Part shown: positions 44,203 through 54,164 of the stretch, in pieces
Layout of the letters: the number at the start of each line of letters is the position of its first letter
Numbering within the stretch: the first letter of the stretch is position 1
Assembly: GCA_964036045.1 (NCBI GenBank)
Contig: OZ038383.1
Span: 61,633,725-61,697,724, forward strand
Origin: Eutreptiella sp. 'Long Island Sound 2002'
Taxonomy: Eukaryota > Euglenozoa > Euglenophyceae > Eutreptiales > Eutreptiaceae
DNA: 64,000 bases
Direction of reading: 5' to 3'
The notes under the pieces: model-generated
Seen by the model: only the letters and a program-made list of their open reading frames with translations
Databases searched by the model: none
What the model was told of the DNA's origin: nothing
Made by a program: the position numbers and the translations under genes

Positions 44203-45015
44203 GACCTAATACCCAAATAGGGTGAAAAACACGTAAATACGGCCTAAAACATGCTTTACATACCTTGGATGGTCATTTTGGGTGGTCACAATATCAAAAA
44301 AACAAGTTTCGAAAACTTCGATTTTTGAGCTGCCTGGGGTGAAAAACTGCATAAGCAGGTTGTGTACCTCCCCATTCACTAGGCCATTATTGGTGGAAAC
44401 AGTCATTTCGCGTCTTTGGCACGGGTTGTGAACGGCTCTCAGCAAGGCTACAGACTGCAAAAAACGTCCTTTCGTATCCTAGTAGGCATATACTGTCACA
44501 ACATCCCCACTCACACCCCTCAGGGTGGGTACCACGGGTTCACCAAGGTTGCCAAAACCCCCAACATAGCATAAATGGCTGAAAAGTGCATAAACTGCAT
44601 GAGCGCTCGTCCCACTCCGCCCCATACAAACCCTATGGAGTCGGGACCCGGAAACACTTTTTCGGCTCAAAATCGAAAAAAACCAAAAGATTCATGATTT
44701 TCGACCCAAAAAAAGGGGGGGTCATTTTTTCGACATTTTTGACCCCCCCCCCACCCCCCCCCACCCCCCCCCACCCCCCCCTAAAAAGTGGGTTTCAAGT
44801 GGGGGGGGTCTGGGGGGGTCCGGACCAAAAACTCATTGGGGGATGCGTTTATTGGACAAAATAATGATTTTACAAGGGGTTAAACTAACAATTCAACCCC
44901 TTGGGGTAGGGTACGCGAATAGGCCCAAATGGGGGGGTATGTGGCGTTTTCCCCATATATACGCCTGCCTGGCTTTGATCTAACAACCTCTGCGAGGTGA
45001 TTTCACTGAGCGAAT
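44203..45015 (-). repeat. Satellite remainder plus inverted composite repeat
   Basis: 44203-44370 is the satellite unit cut by the LINE. 44460-45015 is the reverse complement of 15400-15780: the GCACTCATGCAG-like segment, CACAACATCCCCACTCACAC, a long C tract (44745-44782) and repeat D (AATGATTTTACAAGGGG, TTTGATCTAACAACCTCTGC). Confidence 0.7.
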
Positions 45016-45203
45016 TTCACCACCACGAAATAGACGCCACTTGAAGCCCTCCACCTGTGCTTGACCAGCGTGTGCTACAAATGGATGCCCCGCTTGTTGA
45101 TCCCTCGTGTATCCACACTACACGCCCGCTCTGTCTTTTTGTCTTTCTCTTGAGTGTTTTATCAGCCCATGACTCTGCATCCGGTCTTTTTCTGTTGCCT
45201 CAG

Positions 45204-45412
45204 GTGCCATCCCTGTCTCGTCCACGGCAGACGGCAGTATTCTATTGCCGTCCGCCAGTTTGTCTCTGGAACTGGCACAACTGATTCTGGTCACGCCAGT
45301 GGATTGGCCACAATGCATCGCCTCCCACAGGCCCACCACGCATCTCCTGGATTTTGGGCCTCCAGGCATTGGCATGCAGACGCAAAGGAACACAGAAGGC
45401 ACCGGGTTGCAG
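45204..45412 (+). CDS. FAS1: FAS beta exon 8 (end of acyltransferase, residues 445-514)
   Basis: Acceptor CTGTTGCCTCAG ends at 45203. It encodes AIPVSSTADGSILLPSAS, aligned with the yeast IPVYDTFDGSDLR segment, then LVTPVDWPQC and THLLDFGPPGIGMQTQRNTE (yeast THILDFGPGGASGLGVLTHR). It ends in phase 0 with GTGLQ at donor GTGGGT (45413). Confidence 0.94.
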
Positions 45413-46270
45413 GTGGGTCTGTGTTCGCTGTTACAGTATTGCGCTACTGTGATAACGCGGCAAGCAGAGATCTGCGCACCAGGCGACCATTGTTTTGTAT
45501 TTGGGATGTGTTTGGATTTTTTCTGGTTTTTGGCAGTTGGCCATAAGGCGGATGCAAGAATTTGGCACCCGCACATGCAAGTCAACCCTGAACCTACACC
45601 AATTCCCAGTGAGGGTGGTGGTTTAAAAGTCATTTTGACCCCCCCCCCCCCTCTCCCCCCGTGACCCGCCGTCTTCACCCCCCAATGGGTGGGCAACCAA
45701 CCCACCTATCCACGAGTGGAGGATCCCCTCCTCAAAAGACGCACACGTACGTACATCCGGAAGTACCAACCGGCATGCTCCTTCAGCCTTTATGGCACAC
45801 ACTCCCTGCAAGGGGATTTCCCCACCCAAGAGATGTTACTTGCGTCCCATGCACCTTTGTTTGTATAGTTGCTTTTTCGGTGGAAAGAGGCATATTTTGT
45901 GCTGAAATGCGCACCTACTGGACGCCCTTGATCTTTCTTTTTGTTTCCACTGCTTTGGTTCGAGACAAGGTTTGAGATCTCGTGTTTTGCCTTTGTCGAT
46001 GAGGGGATTGGACTCGTTGCATCTTGAGAGAGAAGTTTGGAAACTATGGAAGATCAACTCACACGATTGTTGAACTGTTCACTGAGTTCATTATAGCAGC
46101 ATTCTGGCATTATTTCATGGAGGGACAAGAATGTTCAGCGAAAGATCCTAAATTAAGTTTTCTTCATTTTGCATTGCACATTGCATGCTGCAGACACTGT
46201 GCAGAAACTCCCTGGGGTCTGCCATATATCAATCTCTGTTCTCGAGCCACCGGCCGTTTGCTTCGCACAG
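45413..46270. other. Intron 8
   Basis: 858 bp between GTGGGT and CTTCGCACAG. It contains a C run at 45640-45660. No element is recognised. Confidence 0.8.
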
Positions 46271-46577
46271 GTCATTCTGGTGGGCGGCAGGGCCTCAAAC
46301 AGCTCCAATCTCAGCCCCCCGTCGGCTCTATTTGACGTGCGCCCCGAAAGCGTACAATTGGCACCCAACTGGGAAGAGGAATACCGCCCCCGTTTGGTAC
46401 GCACTCTACATGACGGCCGCCTGCACATTGACACGCCGTTTAGCCGTCTCATTGGCAAGCCCCCGCTGATGGTCCCGGGGATGACCCCGACTACTGGCAG
46501 CACGGGATTCGTGGCTGCCACTATCAATGCGGGATACCATGTCGAATTGGCTGGTGGGGCATATTTCAATGAACCCG
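46271..46577 (+). CDS. FAS1: FAS beta exon 9 (start of enoyl reductase, residues 515-616)
   Basis: It starts VILVGG after GCTTCGCACAG. NWEEEYRPRLVR links to the enoyl reductase, whose FMN barrel begins with TPFSRLIGKPPLMVPGMTPT and NAGYHVELAGGAYF. Yeast has TKFSKLIGRPPLLVPGMTPC and NAGYTIELAGGGYF. The ER reduces trans-2-enoyl-ACP with NADPH through FMN. The exon ends in phase 1 at CCCG|GTCTGC. Confidence 0.95.
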
Positions 46578-46599
46578 GTCTGCTTCCCTGTTGCCCACA

Positions 46600-46740
46600 A
46601 CGCACTGGAGGGATCATACCCTACCCCAATGCGTTGAACTTTTGGTTTAACTCCTTGTAAAATCATTATTTTGTTCAGTAAAGGCATCCTCCAATAAGTT
46701 TTTGGTTGGGACATCCCTAGTACCCCTCCCCACCCACTTG
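46600..46740 (+). repeat. Dispersed repeat D, copy 4 (intron 9)
   Basis: It carries ATACCCTACCCCAATGCGTT, TTTAACTCCTTGTAAAATCA and CAATAAGTTTTTGGTTGGGA, the middle of repeat D. It starts only about 20 bp after the end of exon 9. Confidence 0.6.
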
Positions 46741-49139
46741 AAACTCAATTTTTTGAGGGGGTGTGGGTGGGGTGGGGTGGGGGTGGGGAGTACGTTGAGG
46801 TGGTTTTCAAGGGGAGGAGGTCCTATTCAGGTCGGTTGTCGCAGTGGGGAATTAGGGCATGATGATGGGGACATGTTTGTGGTGGAGGAGGGCTGTGTTT
46901 TTGGACGTAGGTGGGGCAGCTGAGAAGGAATCTCTAATCAATGGCAAGGGCTCAGGTTGTCATTATCGGGGTCTACTCGACGTTTTTATGGCGACCCTAT
47001 GGCAAGGATTTTGCAGTTTTTGGTTTATGCGAGCCCAGAGATGCCTTGAGGGTGCCTTGGCACTGTGCAACTGAGACCTGGTTGGCGTAGAACGGCGGTA
47101 CCATGGAATGTTGCCCAAATGCAGTCATGCGGGCTGTGGCATCACAAATGGGTGGCCAATTGTTGTGTTTGGGTGGAATCAACCGTGTTGGGGTCTAAGA
47201 GTGGGTAGCAGGGCACTTTGTGCATTCAAAAATATCGGTGTGGCTATGGTTTGCCTCCTTTGCTTTCCACAGTACATCTGGCAATGAATGCTGACCTTTT
47301 GGCGCTGGGCAGTAACGTTCTTTACCTGAGAGGCACCACCATAGTCGTATTATATTGCCCGGCGCCTTTTTCAGTCAGTGTACTGCCAGTGTGCACATGT
47401 ACGCGCCTGTTTCTTTTTGCGGGCTGTGAGAGCCATGGCCCTTTATCTGTCACAGAACGGCCTCCTTGGCAGGGGGTGTGGGTGGCTGCAACCATGGATT
47501 TCCTGGGGATGAGGTCCTTGGACTTGAGTGGACCATTGTTCCATGCTAACCCCTGAGGCCGCCGCATCCCTGCCTGAAAAGTTTGTACACCGGTAAGTAT
47601 CTACCCAAGCGCACAATGCGACTGAGGCACCCTCTGTTGCGTGGGTCGACGACCCGTTGTTAGCCCTAAGGATGGGTGTGTCAGTCCCACAGTAACAGCG
47701 TGTGCTATGGAACGTGCTGACCCAGCTTGTGGCCTGCAACACTGCGTCGGGCTTTGGTCAACACTGGAAACCCAGATGCTCCGCAGGCTGCTGTCGAGCA
47801 ACCCACATCAATCACGAGACGTTTTGTTGCACGAAAGGCTCGTTTGCCTGGCCACAGTGATCCCAATACACAGCTGTAGACCGCAGCATAAGATCTCACA
47901 AATGTTCACCTACCAGCACAGTTGCATGTAAATCAATTTGTTGCTTGAGCCCTCTTGTTTTAAGAAGGATGGCACTCCACGCGGGACCCTAATTTTAGCT
48001 GCAGCCCCACCTGGGGCAAGTCTTGGTACAGCCACAAGCCGCGAAATTGGCACCAACAACACATCTTGGACCACTAGGTCCTCAAGCTCCCAAAACCGCT
48101 GAGCCCTTTCAGAGGTGAGTAGTCGATGGATCGTTTCTCAAATATAGCTCTGCTGGATCTGCACCGGATGTTTGCGTTTGTCAGCTGAGGTCCTTCATCT
48201 ATGAGCGAAGATCTTCAAATTTTGTGCCAGAAACCTCCTTTGTGTCCAAGCCACCTTTATCTTTGATGGCCAAGCCTCTGCAGTGGGCGCATTTTGTCCC
48301 CTAATGTGTGCCATCAGGGCTAGGAATTCCTGAGCCCCCCCCCCGCTTCCGCCCTTCCCCCCTTCATTGAATTGTGTAATGGTTTGTGAGCTACGATATG
48401 CCGCCGGTGCAAGACAACAAAATTTGATCGCCTTTTCAACCTCCCACAGTGGCTCCCAAGGGGCTATTCAGCTGCTCCCCACTTTAGGGACCCTGACAGG
48501 CAAGGGTTGCACAGCCGCAGCTCCTTCCTGCTTCGTGGCTCACATGTCTCGCAACCTGCCCACAGATTTGCGGCGCTGGGTGGGGGGGGGGCTGCACCAT
48601 GGTAGAGGGCTTGGGTACACAACGCCCATATGAGCCCACCAGTAACCTGTTTCAGTTTATGCTTAAAGGGGGTTGGGTACCTGAGCACATTGCATATCTC
48701 CAACCAATTGTGCTGAACCACAAGGAGCAAGGGCCCACATCCAACTACTGCTGCACTCCTTTCAAACGCCCCGATGTGCCAAGTGGGAAATCATGTGAAC
48801 TGCTCACAATATGGCACATAGTGCAACCAAAACTGAGTTCTCTTGCAAGTAATCAATGAGAACTGAGGCGCTTGTATTGACAGATCTCACTTTTGGAGCA
48901 CAGCTGAGCACACCGAGCAGTCCCATGGAAAAATCACATTGCAAAAAAGACAAAAACGATTGATAGCATGAAAGGGATTGTGAAATGGTCAATTGATGAA
49001 GACCTGTGAAAAAATATCACCGAATGCACAGAGTGAAACACCTCTTCCACCGCAGTGCCCCTCCCTGTACCGCTTGGTACGTGGGTTGCATGACAGAACA
49101 TTCGCAGTGCCCCGGGGATGTGCACTCGCCAAATTGTAG
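46741..49139. other. Remainder of intron 9
   Basis: About 2.4 kb with short open frames on both strands and C/G runs near 48340 and 48585. I see no element protein and no FAS homology until exon 10. Confidence 0.6.
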
Positions 49140-49304
49140 GTTTGCGTGGTGCAGTACAGACCATCATCTCCAGCACCCCCACTGGGGAGAGTATCACCCT
49201 CAATCTGCTGTTCTTGAACCCCTTCTTGTGGAACCTCGAGTTTCCTTTGGCCATCAAGATGCGATCTGAAGGAATCCCATTGAATGGCGTGACGGTCGCT
49301 GCCG
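49140..49304 (+). CDS. FAS1: FAS beta exon 10 (enoyl reductase, residues 617-671)
   Basis: Acceptor AAATTGTAG ends at 49139. GLRGAVQTIISSTPTGESIT then LNLLFLNPFLW aligns gap-free with yeast GMTAAIDSVVSQIEKGSTFG and INLIYVNPFML. It ends RSEGIPLNGVTVAAG at donor GTGTGT (49305), phase 1. The next conserved segments (KPGS, then the GGRGGGHHS region) are not found downstream in the window, so intron 10 is at least 14.7 kb or the gene is broken. Confidence 0.92.
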
Positions 49305-49779
49305 GTGTGTTGTGTGTAGCAGTTATTGCTTTGTAGTGCCTCCTGCCATTGCATAGCATCTTATCTCAGCCCCTGTATGCCTCTTCATCCCCTTTGGTTT
49401 GCATGTGCCCTCCAAGCGGCGAATTTCAAACAAAACGCCTCACGTGTTGACCCTAGTGCACATAGCTTTTGTCGACTGAGTGTTTGCAAGCGGTGCAACC
49501 AGGTACTCGTTTAAGATTGTGTGACACCCACTGTCTCAGACTATTTGTTCTGTGGCCACTCCAAACCAATGGCCGTTTGTCCAGTACACCTACTGACGCC
49601 ATGGGGGGTCATGCTATGACAAACACAGCCAATCCTAGCTTGGAATGTGAAGTGAATTGGCTTCCCCCCTTCCGCCCAACCTGCTGCCCCACAGATCTTG
49701 CGCACTCCTACAGCCATTCAAGCGCGCGAGGCATTCTTTAGGTGGCCTACCATAGCGTATCTAGCTTTCACAAGTTTTC

Positions 49780-50753
49780 ACCACGTCGGGCAAGCATGCT
49801 GAAGAATTGGATGATTGTATGGTATCAGGTTGGGAAGTAATTGTTGAAGTGCATGTTGGTGTCCATTATCTTCGCAGCTTCGCAGCTAATTGCAAGATCG
49901 CCTCGACTGATGTTGGTAAGTTTGTGACCATCCCACACGCCTACTGTGGATGAAAGGCTTTACAAGGTGATTTCTTTGATGGCACCTTCAAGGAAGAGCC
50001 TCCTTAGCCCAACAAGACGCCAGCTACTACACGTGCTCAAGAGCAGTGCCTCAATGAGCTCGTTGTTGCCCTCCAGCGCAAAGATGCTAAACTAGGGAGT
50101 GCTCGCGTGCCTCTTGCCACATCCCTCAATACCCAAACGCCACCAAGAGGGTGACCATTAAGTTGCGCTTTCCATGGATGATTTCTTTGGTTGCTGCCAT
50201 GCAAGGCCTCCAACACGTACCCCTTAATAGCGTTGATTGGTTGCAAGACGTTTTCGTCCAAAAGGTGTGGTGTTTGTTGCACCTTGAAATCACTAAACCT
50301 TGGACCCCCTCTTGACCCTTCGGCAGCCCATGTAGCACACGACCCGTGGAAATATTGCCTACAGTTGCAATAATCCTTGTTGTTCCTTGCTATGACACAG
50401 GGGCTGTGGGAAAAGGTGCCAGACGTGGTCGTCACTTTATGTGTCACCAACAAGGCCACTGGGCTACCGATTGTCCCAGTGCTTCTTGTCATGGCCAAGT
50501 CATTCACGGTGATGGCAACAAGTTTTGTACTTCACCAATTGGTGTAAAGTGGGACACGACACACTCACTGCCGGTACCATTTTCTAAGTGCGGGCAACGA
50601 CTTTGGTGTCATCAACCAACAACGACGTGCTCGGGGCGTATGGTGAAGCCATCCGAAGCTACTGAGTACATAAAGTGTACGCCTGTCTCCGTGTTTGGAA
50701 ATGTTGCAACGGAGTCTCGCAAGGCCGCTGGTCAAGGTGTAGCACAACATTAG
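49780..50753 (+). pseudogene. Gag-like remnant with degenerate zinc knuckle
   Basis: A frame broken by stops reads LDDCMVSGWEVIVEVHVGVH, FAANCKIASTDVGKFVTIPH and QCLNELVVALQRKDAKLG. Then, at 50346-50753, RRGRHFMCHQQGHWATDCPS resembles a CCHC zinc knuckle whose first Cys is missing. A Cys-rich patch (SKCGQRLWCHQPTTTC) follows. Probably a retroelement structural-protein fragment in intron 10. Confidence 0.35.
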
Positions 50754-52609
50754 GAACTACTACAACCACTGCACATCCCCTTTCCTTCTCCGCCATCCAG
50801 CGCCCCAACAACATTTGCCCCAAAAGTGCAGTGCCTTGGCCCCATCATTGGGGCCACGTCCCAAGTTAACACCACTGCGTTGGGCACCAACACTGTATCC
50901 ACCATGTTACGGAAGTGGGAGCCTAGCACAGTCCATGCCTACGTTAGTGCACTATGCCACTGTGTCAAGTACCCTCCCCCCCAACATGGAAGTACCAAAA
51001 AGCCATCACCCTACACATCCTCAAATTGGCAGCCCCCCATAACTCCCATCAGTTGCCAAAGCCTTTCTCTTAGCCATCATCATGTGCCAATGGGTATCCC
51101 TCACACCCGATGTTGTGGTACCAGGGGAGCTAGGTGGGTATCCTAAAAGTGGTGGAAGGAAAAACGCTCATATGGGTATATCTTGGGGACCCAAAAAGCT
51201 CATATTCCTTGCGCTACGGTTCCGGGTGGCGCGTAGGACACCGGAGACACCCTAGAGGCAAAAGTGGAACTTGGAGTTTTTGGACCGTGCCGGTCGCAAT
51301 GGTTTCGTCCGCATTTTCCAATTTTGAGGTTTTCTAGGGTAGAACCACTTTTCGGGGATGGCTCCATTGTTTTGCATGTACGGGGTGTTCTCTTTTTGCC
51401 TTGTGTGTGCCTTGCATGCCGCGCGCGTTCCGGACGTCTCATTCGTTGGCTCTGCTTGTGGATCTGGAGTAAGATTTTATGTTCTACGTGTTCTGCTTGT
51501 TCTGCATGTTCTACAGTGTGCAAGGGCAGGGGCCGGCAACATGGAGGGGGGCTGGCGCCCCTGAGACCGGAGGGCTATTGGTAGGCCTTGCAGGGACCGG
51601 TTGCCACTGGTAGGTGTGTCCTCTTGTAGCATCGTTTCTTTGCTGTCATGGCCAGAGGAAAACACAAGCGTCGATGAGGGAAGTGCAAAAAGTACGTGAG
51701 GACGGCAGAGGCGGTGGTTCCGAGGCGGGAACGTTGCAAACCAAGCTGCGGGTTGTTGTGGGAAGGGTGCCAGTGCGCCGTGTCATCCTTCGGAACGGGG
51801 TGCGTTTGTACGTCCAAACAACTCTGTCGCAGGCCAATGGGGCAGACGTTCTGGCTCGTGCATCCAAGGACATTGCGCGTCGTTTGAAAGGGGTCGCTGG
51901 ACAACAAATCTCAGATGAAGGCAGCTCAAATGTGAAGGTTGTTGGCTAACATGCGTGCAATGACGTTTGTCAAGTGAAAGTTGGCATGGACCGCGCAGTG
52001 TTGTTTTTTTACCAATTTCAATGCTGGACGTTTGAGCCAAATTCTTTACATCCGGGTGCAGGGTCCAATGGCCCTAACTGTCCGGCTTTTGTCGTTGTCG
52101 AGCGCTGGTTTTTGGTGTGGTTTTTTTGCGTGTCTTGCTGCCCAGCTGTTTCCGATGTGAGTTTGGCGACTCCGTTGTATCCCAAAGAATTTCAGCTCGT
52201 GGGGACACATTTGGAAATGCTAGACCCCGGCAGTATTGAGACAGTGACGATGGATAGCAATGCAGCAGTGTTTTTCCATATCCGGCATAAGACGAGTATG
52301 TGCCTCGGGGCTGTGGGTTTGTCCCGGTATTGATTCATGGTGTTGCATGTCCTCCGCGTTCTGGATGCCTGTCTCTACCTTGTCTCTCGGGCCAGTGGGG
52401 CGTCGCGCACGTCGGGCACATTGTCTCCAAGTGTGGCCGCTGAACTGGATGCACGTCGGGCGCCTCTTTGCCGTTGTGCTTTAGATGTGAATCGTCTGAC
52501 ACAGGTGGGTACCATGCAGGCTGGCTGCAGCGCCTACATACATTGAATGAAAAGGGGTAAAAGGTGACCAAGATGATCTTGCCGAAGGCGTGCACGCACC
52601 AGGTGCCAG
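50754..52609. other. Intron 10, no assigned gene
   Basis: The frame 51614-51949 (ending with a stretch containing ARRLKGVAGQQISDEGSSNV) and the frame near 52175-52330 look partly protein-like but match nothing I know. GCATGTTCT/GTTCTGC words of a degenerate repeat begin here and recur to 55.9 kb. Confidence 0.4.
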
Positions 52610-53188
52610 GTGGACAATGCCAAGGGTCAAGTGTACAATTTGAGAAGCTTGGGGAATGTGAGGATCCGTGTGGCCAAGCTCAAGAAGGGGTGTTTTTGGG
52701 GATTTGTGGCAAATGAGGATGACAAGGAGAACAAAAAGAAAAAGAAGAAGAAGAAGGCGGAGCCGGAGGAGCAGTCGAAGATGAAGGACAGGAAGATGGA
52801 GAAAGCAAAGCCGCCAAACCAAACATTGAAAAAATCGAAGATGGAGGAGGAGGACGACGAGGTCCTTCAGATCAAGCCGACGCGCAAGGCTCCAAGGTCT
52901 ACGATGCTGGAGAAGGAGGACAACGACGATGATGAGGACCAAGTTGACGATTCAGCATCCAGTGCAACGGGCAGCTCATCATCATCGTCGTCGTCCAGCG
53001 GCTCAGGCAGTTCCTCCACTTGGACGGACTCCCCGTTGCTTCGGGCCAATGAGGCGGCGGTTCGGGTAAAGAAGGAGAAGGCTGCCGAAAAAACGGGGAG
53101 GCCGCACTTCAAGGTGGAAGGCCGTGCACTGGGTCTGCCCGCAGGGCCCACCCGAATGGAGAACTTCCACAATGACAAACGTTTCTGA
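52610..53188 (+). CDS. Low-complexity charged and Ser-rich protein, possible element ORF
   Basis: It encodes VAKLKKGCFWGFVANEDDKE, a Lys run, EEEDDEVLQIKPTRKAPRST, an acidic patch, a Ser run and GRPHFKVEGRALGLPAGPTR, ending TGA at 53186. The frame after the stop still reads SLVVLEDFLQSDADGSHVGC, so the stop may be internal. The mixture of basic, acidic and Ser-rich parts resembles gene B-type proteins. No family is assigned. Confidence 0.35.
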   Translation: MDNAKGQVYNLRSLGNVRIRVAKLKKGCFWGFVANEDDKENKKKKKKKKAEPEEQSKMKDRKMEKAKPPNQTLKKSKMEEEDDEVLQIKPTRKAPRSTMLEKEDNDDDEDQVDDSASSATGSSSSSSSSSGSGSSSTWTDSPLLRANEAAVRVKKEKAAEKTGRPHFKVEGRALGLPAGPTRMENFHNDKRF

Positions 53189-53498
53189 GACAGCTTGGTG
53201 GTGTTGGAGGATTTTTTGCAGTCGGATGCCGATGGAAGCCATGTTGGTTGCCTTGTCCACCACTACAAGAAGTGCCTGAAGATTGACGCAGGGCGTCATG
53301 CATGTTCCCTGTGCGTTGGCTCCCGAACGGTCCCGGGTCGTCCCAGATGATGCAGACGGCCTGCACGTTGTGCGTGTTGTTGGCTCTGGGGCTATCTCCC
53401 CGTCCTACGTATTGTGCGTGTCCTGCTGCGTAGACCGTGAAGACCTGGGCTTGTCCGTGGTGTACCTCTCCAAGGCGGAGCCGCGGTGCATTTAGTCG

Positions 53499-54164
53499 GT
53501 GCCGTGCGGAGTCAGGAATGCCCAGTCTACAACCAAGGCGGCCCCCTACCTAAAGGAGCAGTCCCCGACAGCCGGAGCCGATCGCGCGGCCCGTTCCATT
53601 GTGCGGGCCTTGGGATCTTGCACGAAGGGGTGTGCGGATGCACCCCCTTTCGAGGACAGGCCCCAGGGCCCAAAGAAGGAGGAGGCTCTGCCCCTTAGCA
53701 AGCTCCGCGATGAGGATGCACAGGCGGCATTGGGTGGTTGCGGAGGTGGAGATCGGCGGTGACATGGCAATGAGTTCTCGGATGTGTCCGGCATTCGTGG
53801 TCAAGATCTCGTTGAACCGAGCAAGGAAGATTTTGCGAGTCGATATGCGCGCACCATTAATGCGGCCCTTCTCATGTGGTATCTGCTGGAGTTGGAGTAC
53901 GATGAGCCGAACGACGTTGCCAACAAGCCGCGGGTGTTGGTGAAGCGACACGAGGTGCCACAGTTTGCCGAGGCCAACAAAAAGCGACGGGTGTGTGCTG
54001 GTTGCGTCCTTCGTAATGTTTCGTTCTCTATGTACCGGATGTCTCACACGTTGTCTCCCATCATGGCTCCCGAAGTGTCTACAAGTCTTGGACGTTCTGC
54101 GCGTTGGCTCGTGTTGTGGCCTTGGAAGTGTCAACATGTCTTGGACATCCTCTCCGCAGTTTGA
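53499..54164 (+). pseudogene. Unassigned element protein with CxxC, one in-frame TGA
   Basis: One frame runs through TGA at 53760. Before it lies AAPYLKEQSPTAGADRAARS. After it come DVSGIRGQDLVEPSKEDFAS, RYARTINAALLMWYLLELEY, DEPNDVANKPRVLVKRHEVP and KKRRVCAGC. The helical middle followed by a basic CxxC end looks like the C-terminus of a transposase, but I cannot assign it. Confidence 0.35.

Larger units (their letters stand above)
6959..49304 (+). other. FAS1: Gene span: fungal-type fatty acid synthase beta subunit, N-terminal part, ten exons
   Basis: Type I fungal fatty acid synthase beta makes saturated acyl-CoA in the cytosol as part of the alpha6beta6 barrel. Beta carries the acetyl transferase, enoyl reductase, dehydratase and malonyl/palmitoyl transferase. 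Ten exons (lengths 117, 129, 322, 188, 261, 137, 179, 209, 307, 165 nt) join into 671 codons plus one base with no in-frame stop. The order of motifs follows yeast Fas1: RPFHI near the N-terminus, LFGGQG (152-157), PLIGVVQLA, GTTGHSLG (260-267, Ser265), ILEDSL, INGPRNVIVAGP, NQSRIPFS, VPFHSSYL (His419), THLLDFGPPG, then GKPPLMVPGMTPTT and NAGYHVELAGG of the enoyl reductase. Every exon junction restores the alignment, which makes chance unlikely. All nine closed introns are GT-AG. The later ER, DH and MPT parts are beyond the window. I cannot tell whether beta is fused to alpha, as in some lineages. Confidence 0.93.

Noticed and set aside
49386..49502. Open stretch after the acceptor-like CTTATCTCAG as FAS exon 11
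   Set aside because: It is open for about 37 codons in the right phase, but the translation shows none of the conserved ER residues expected there.
49877..49921. Small exon-like piece between CTTCGCAG and GTAAGT as FAS exon 11
   Set aside because: Good splice signals, but the 43-nt piece has no FAS homology and it lies in a broken gag-like frame.
52175..52330. LEMLDPGSIETV resembling the FAS KPGS motif
   Set aside because: Only the PGSI core agrees. The flanking residues do not match the ER domain and no conserved downstream motif follows.
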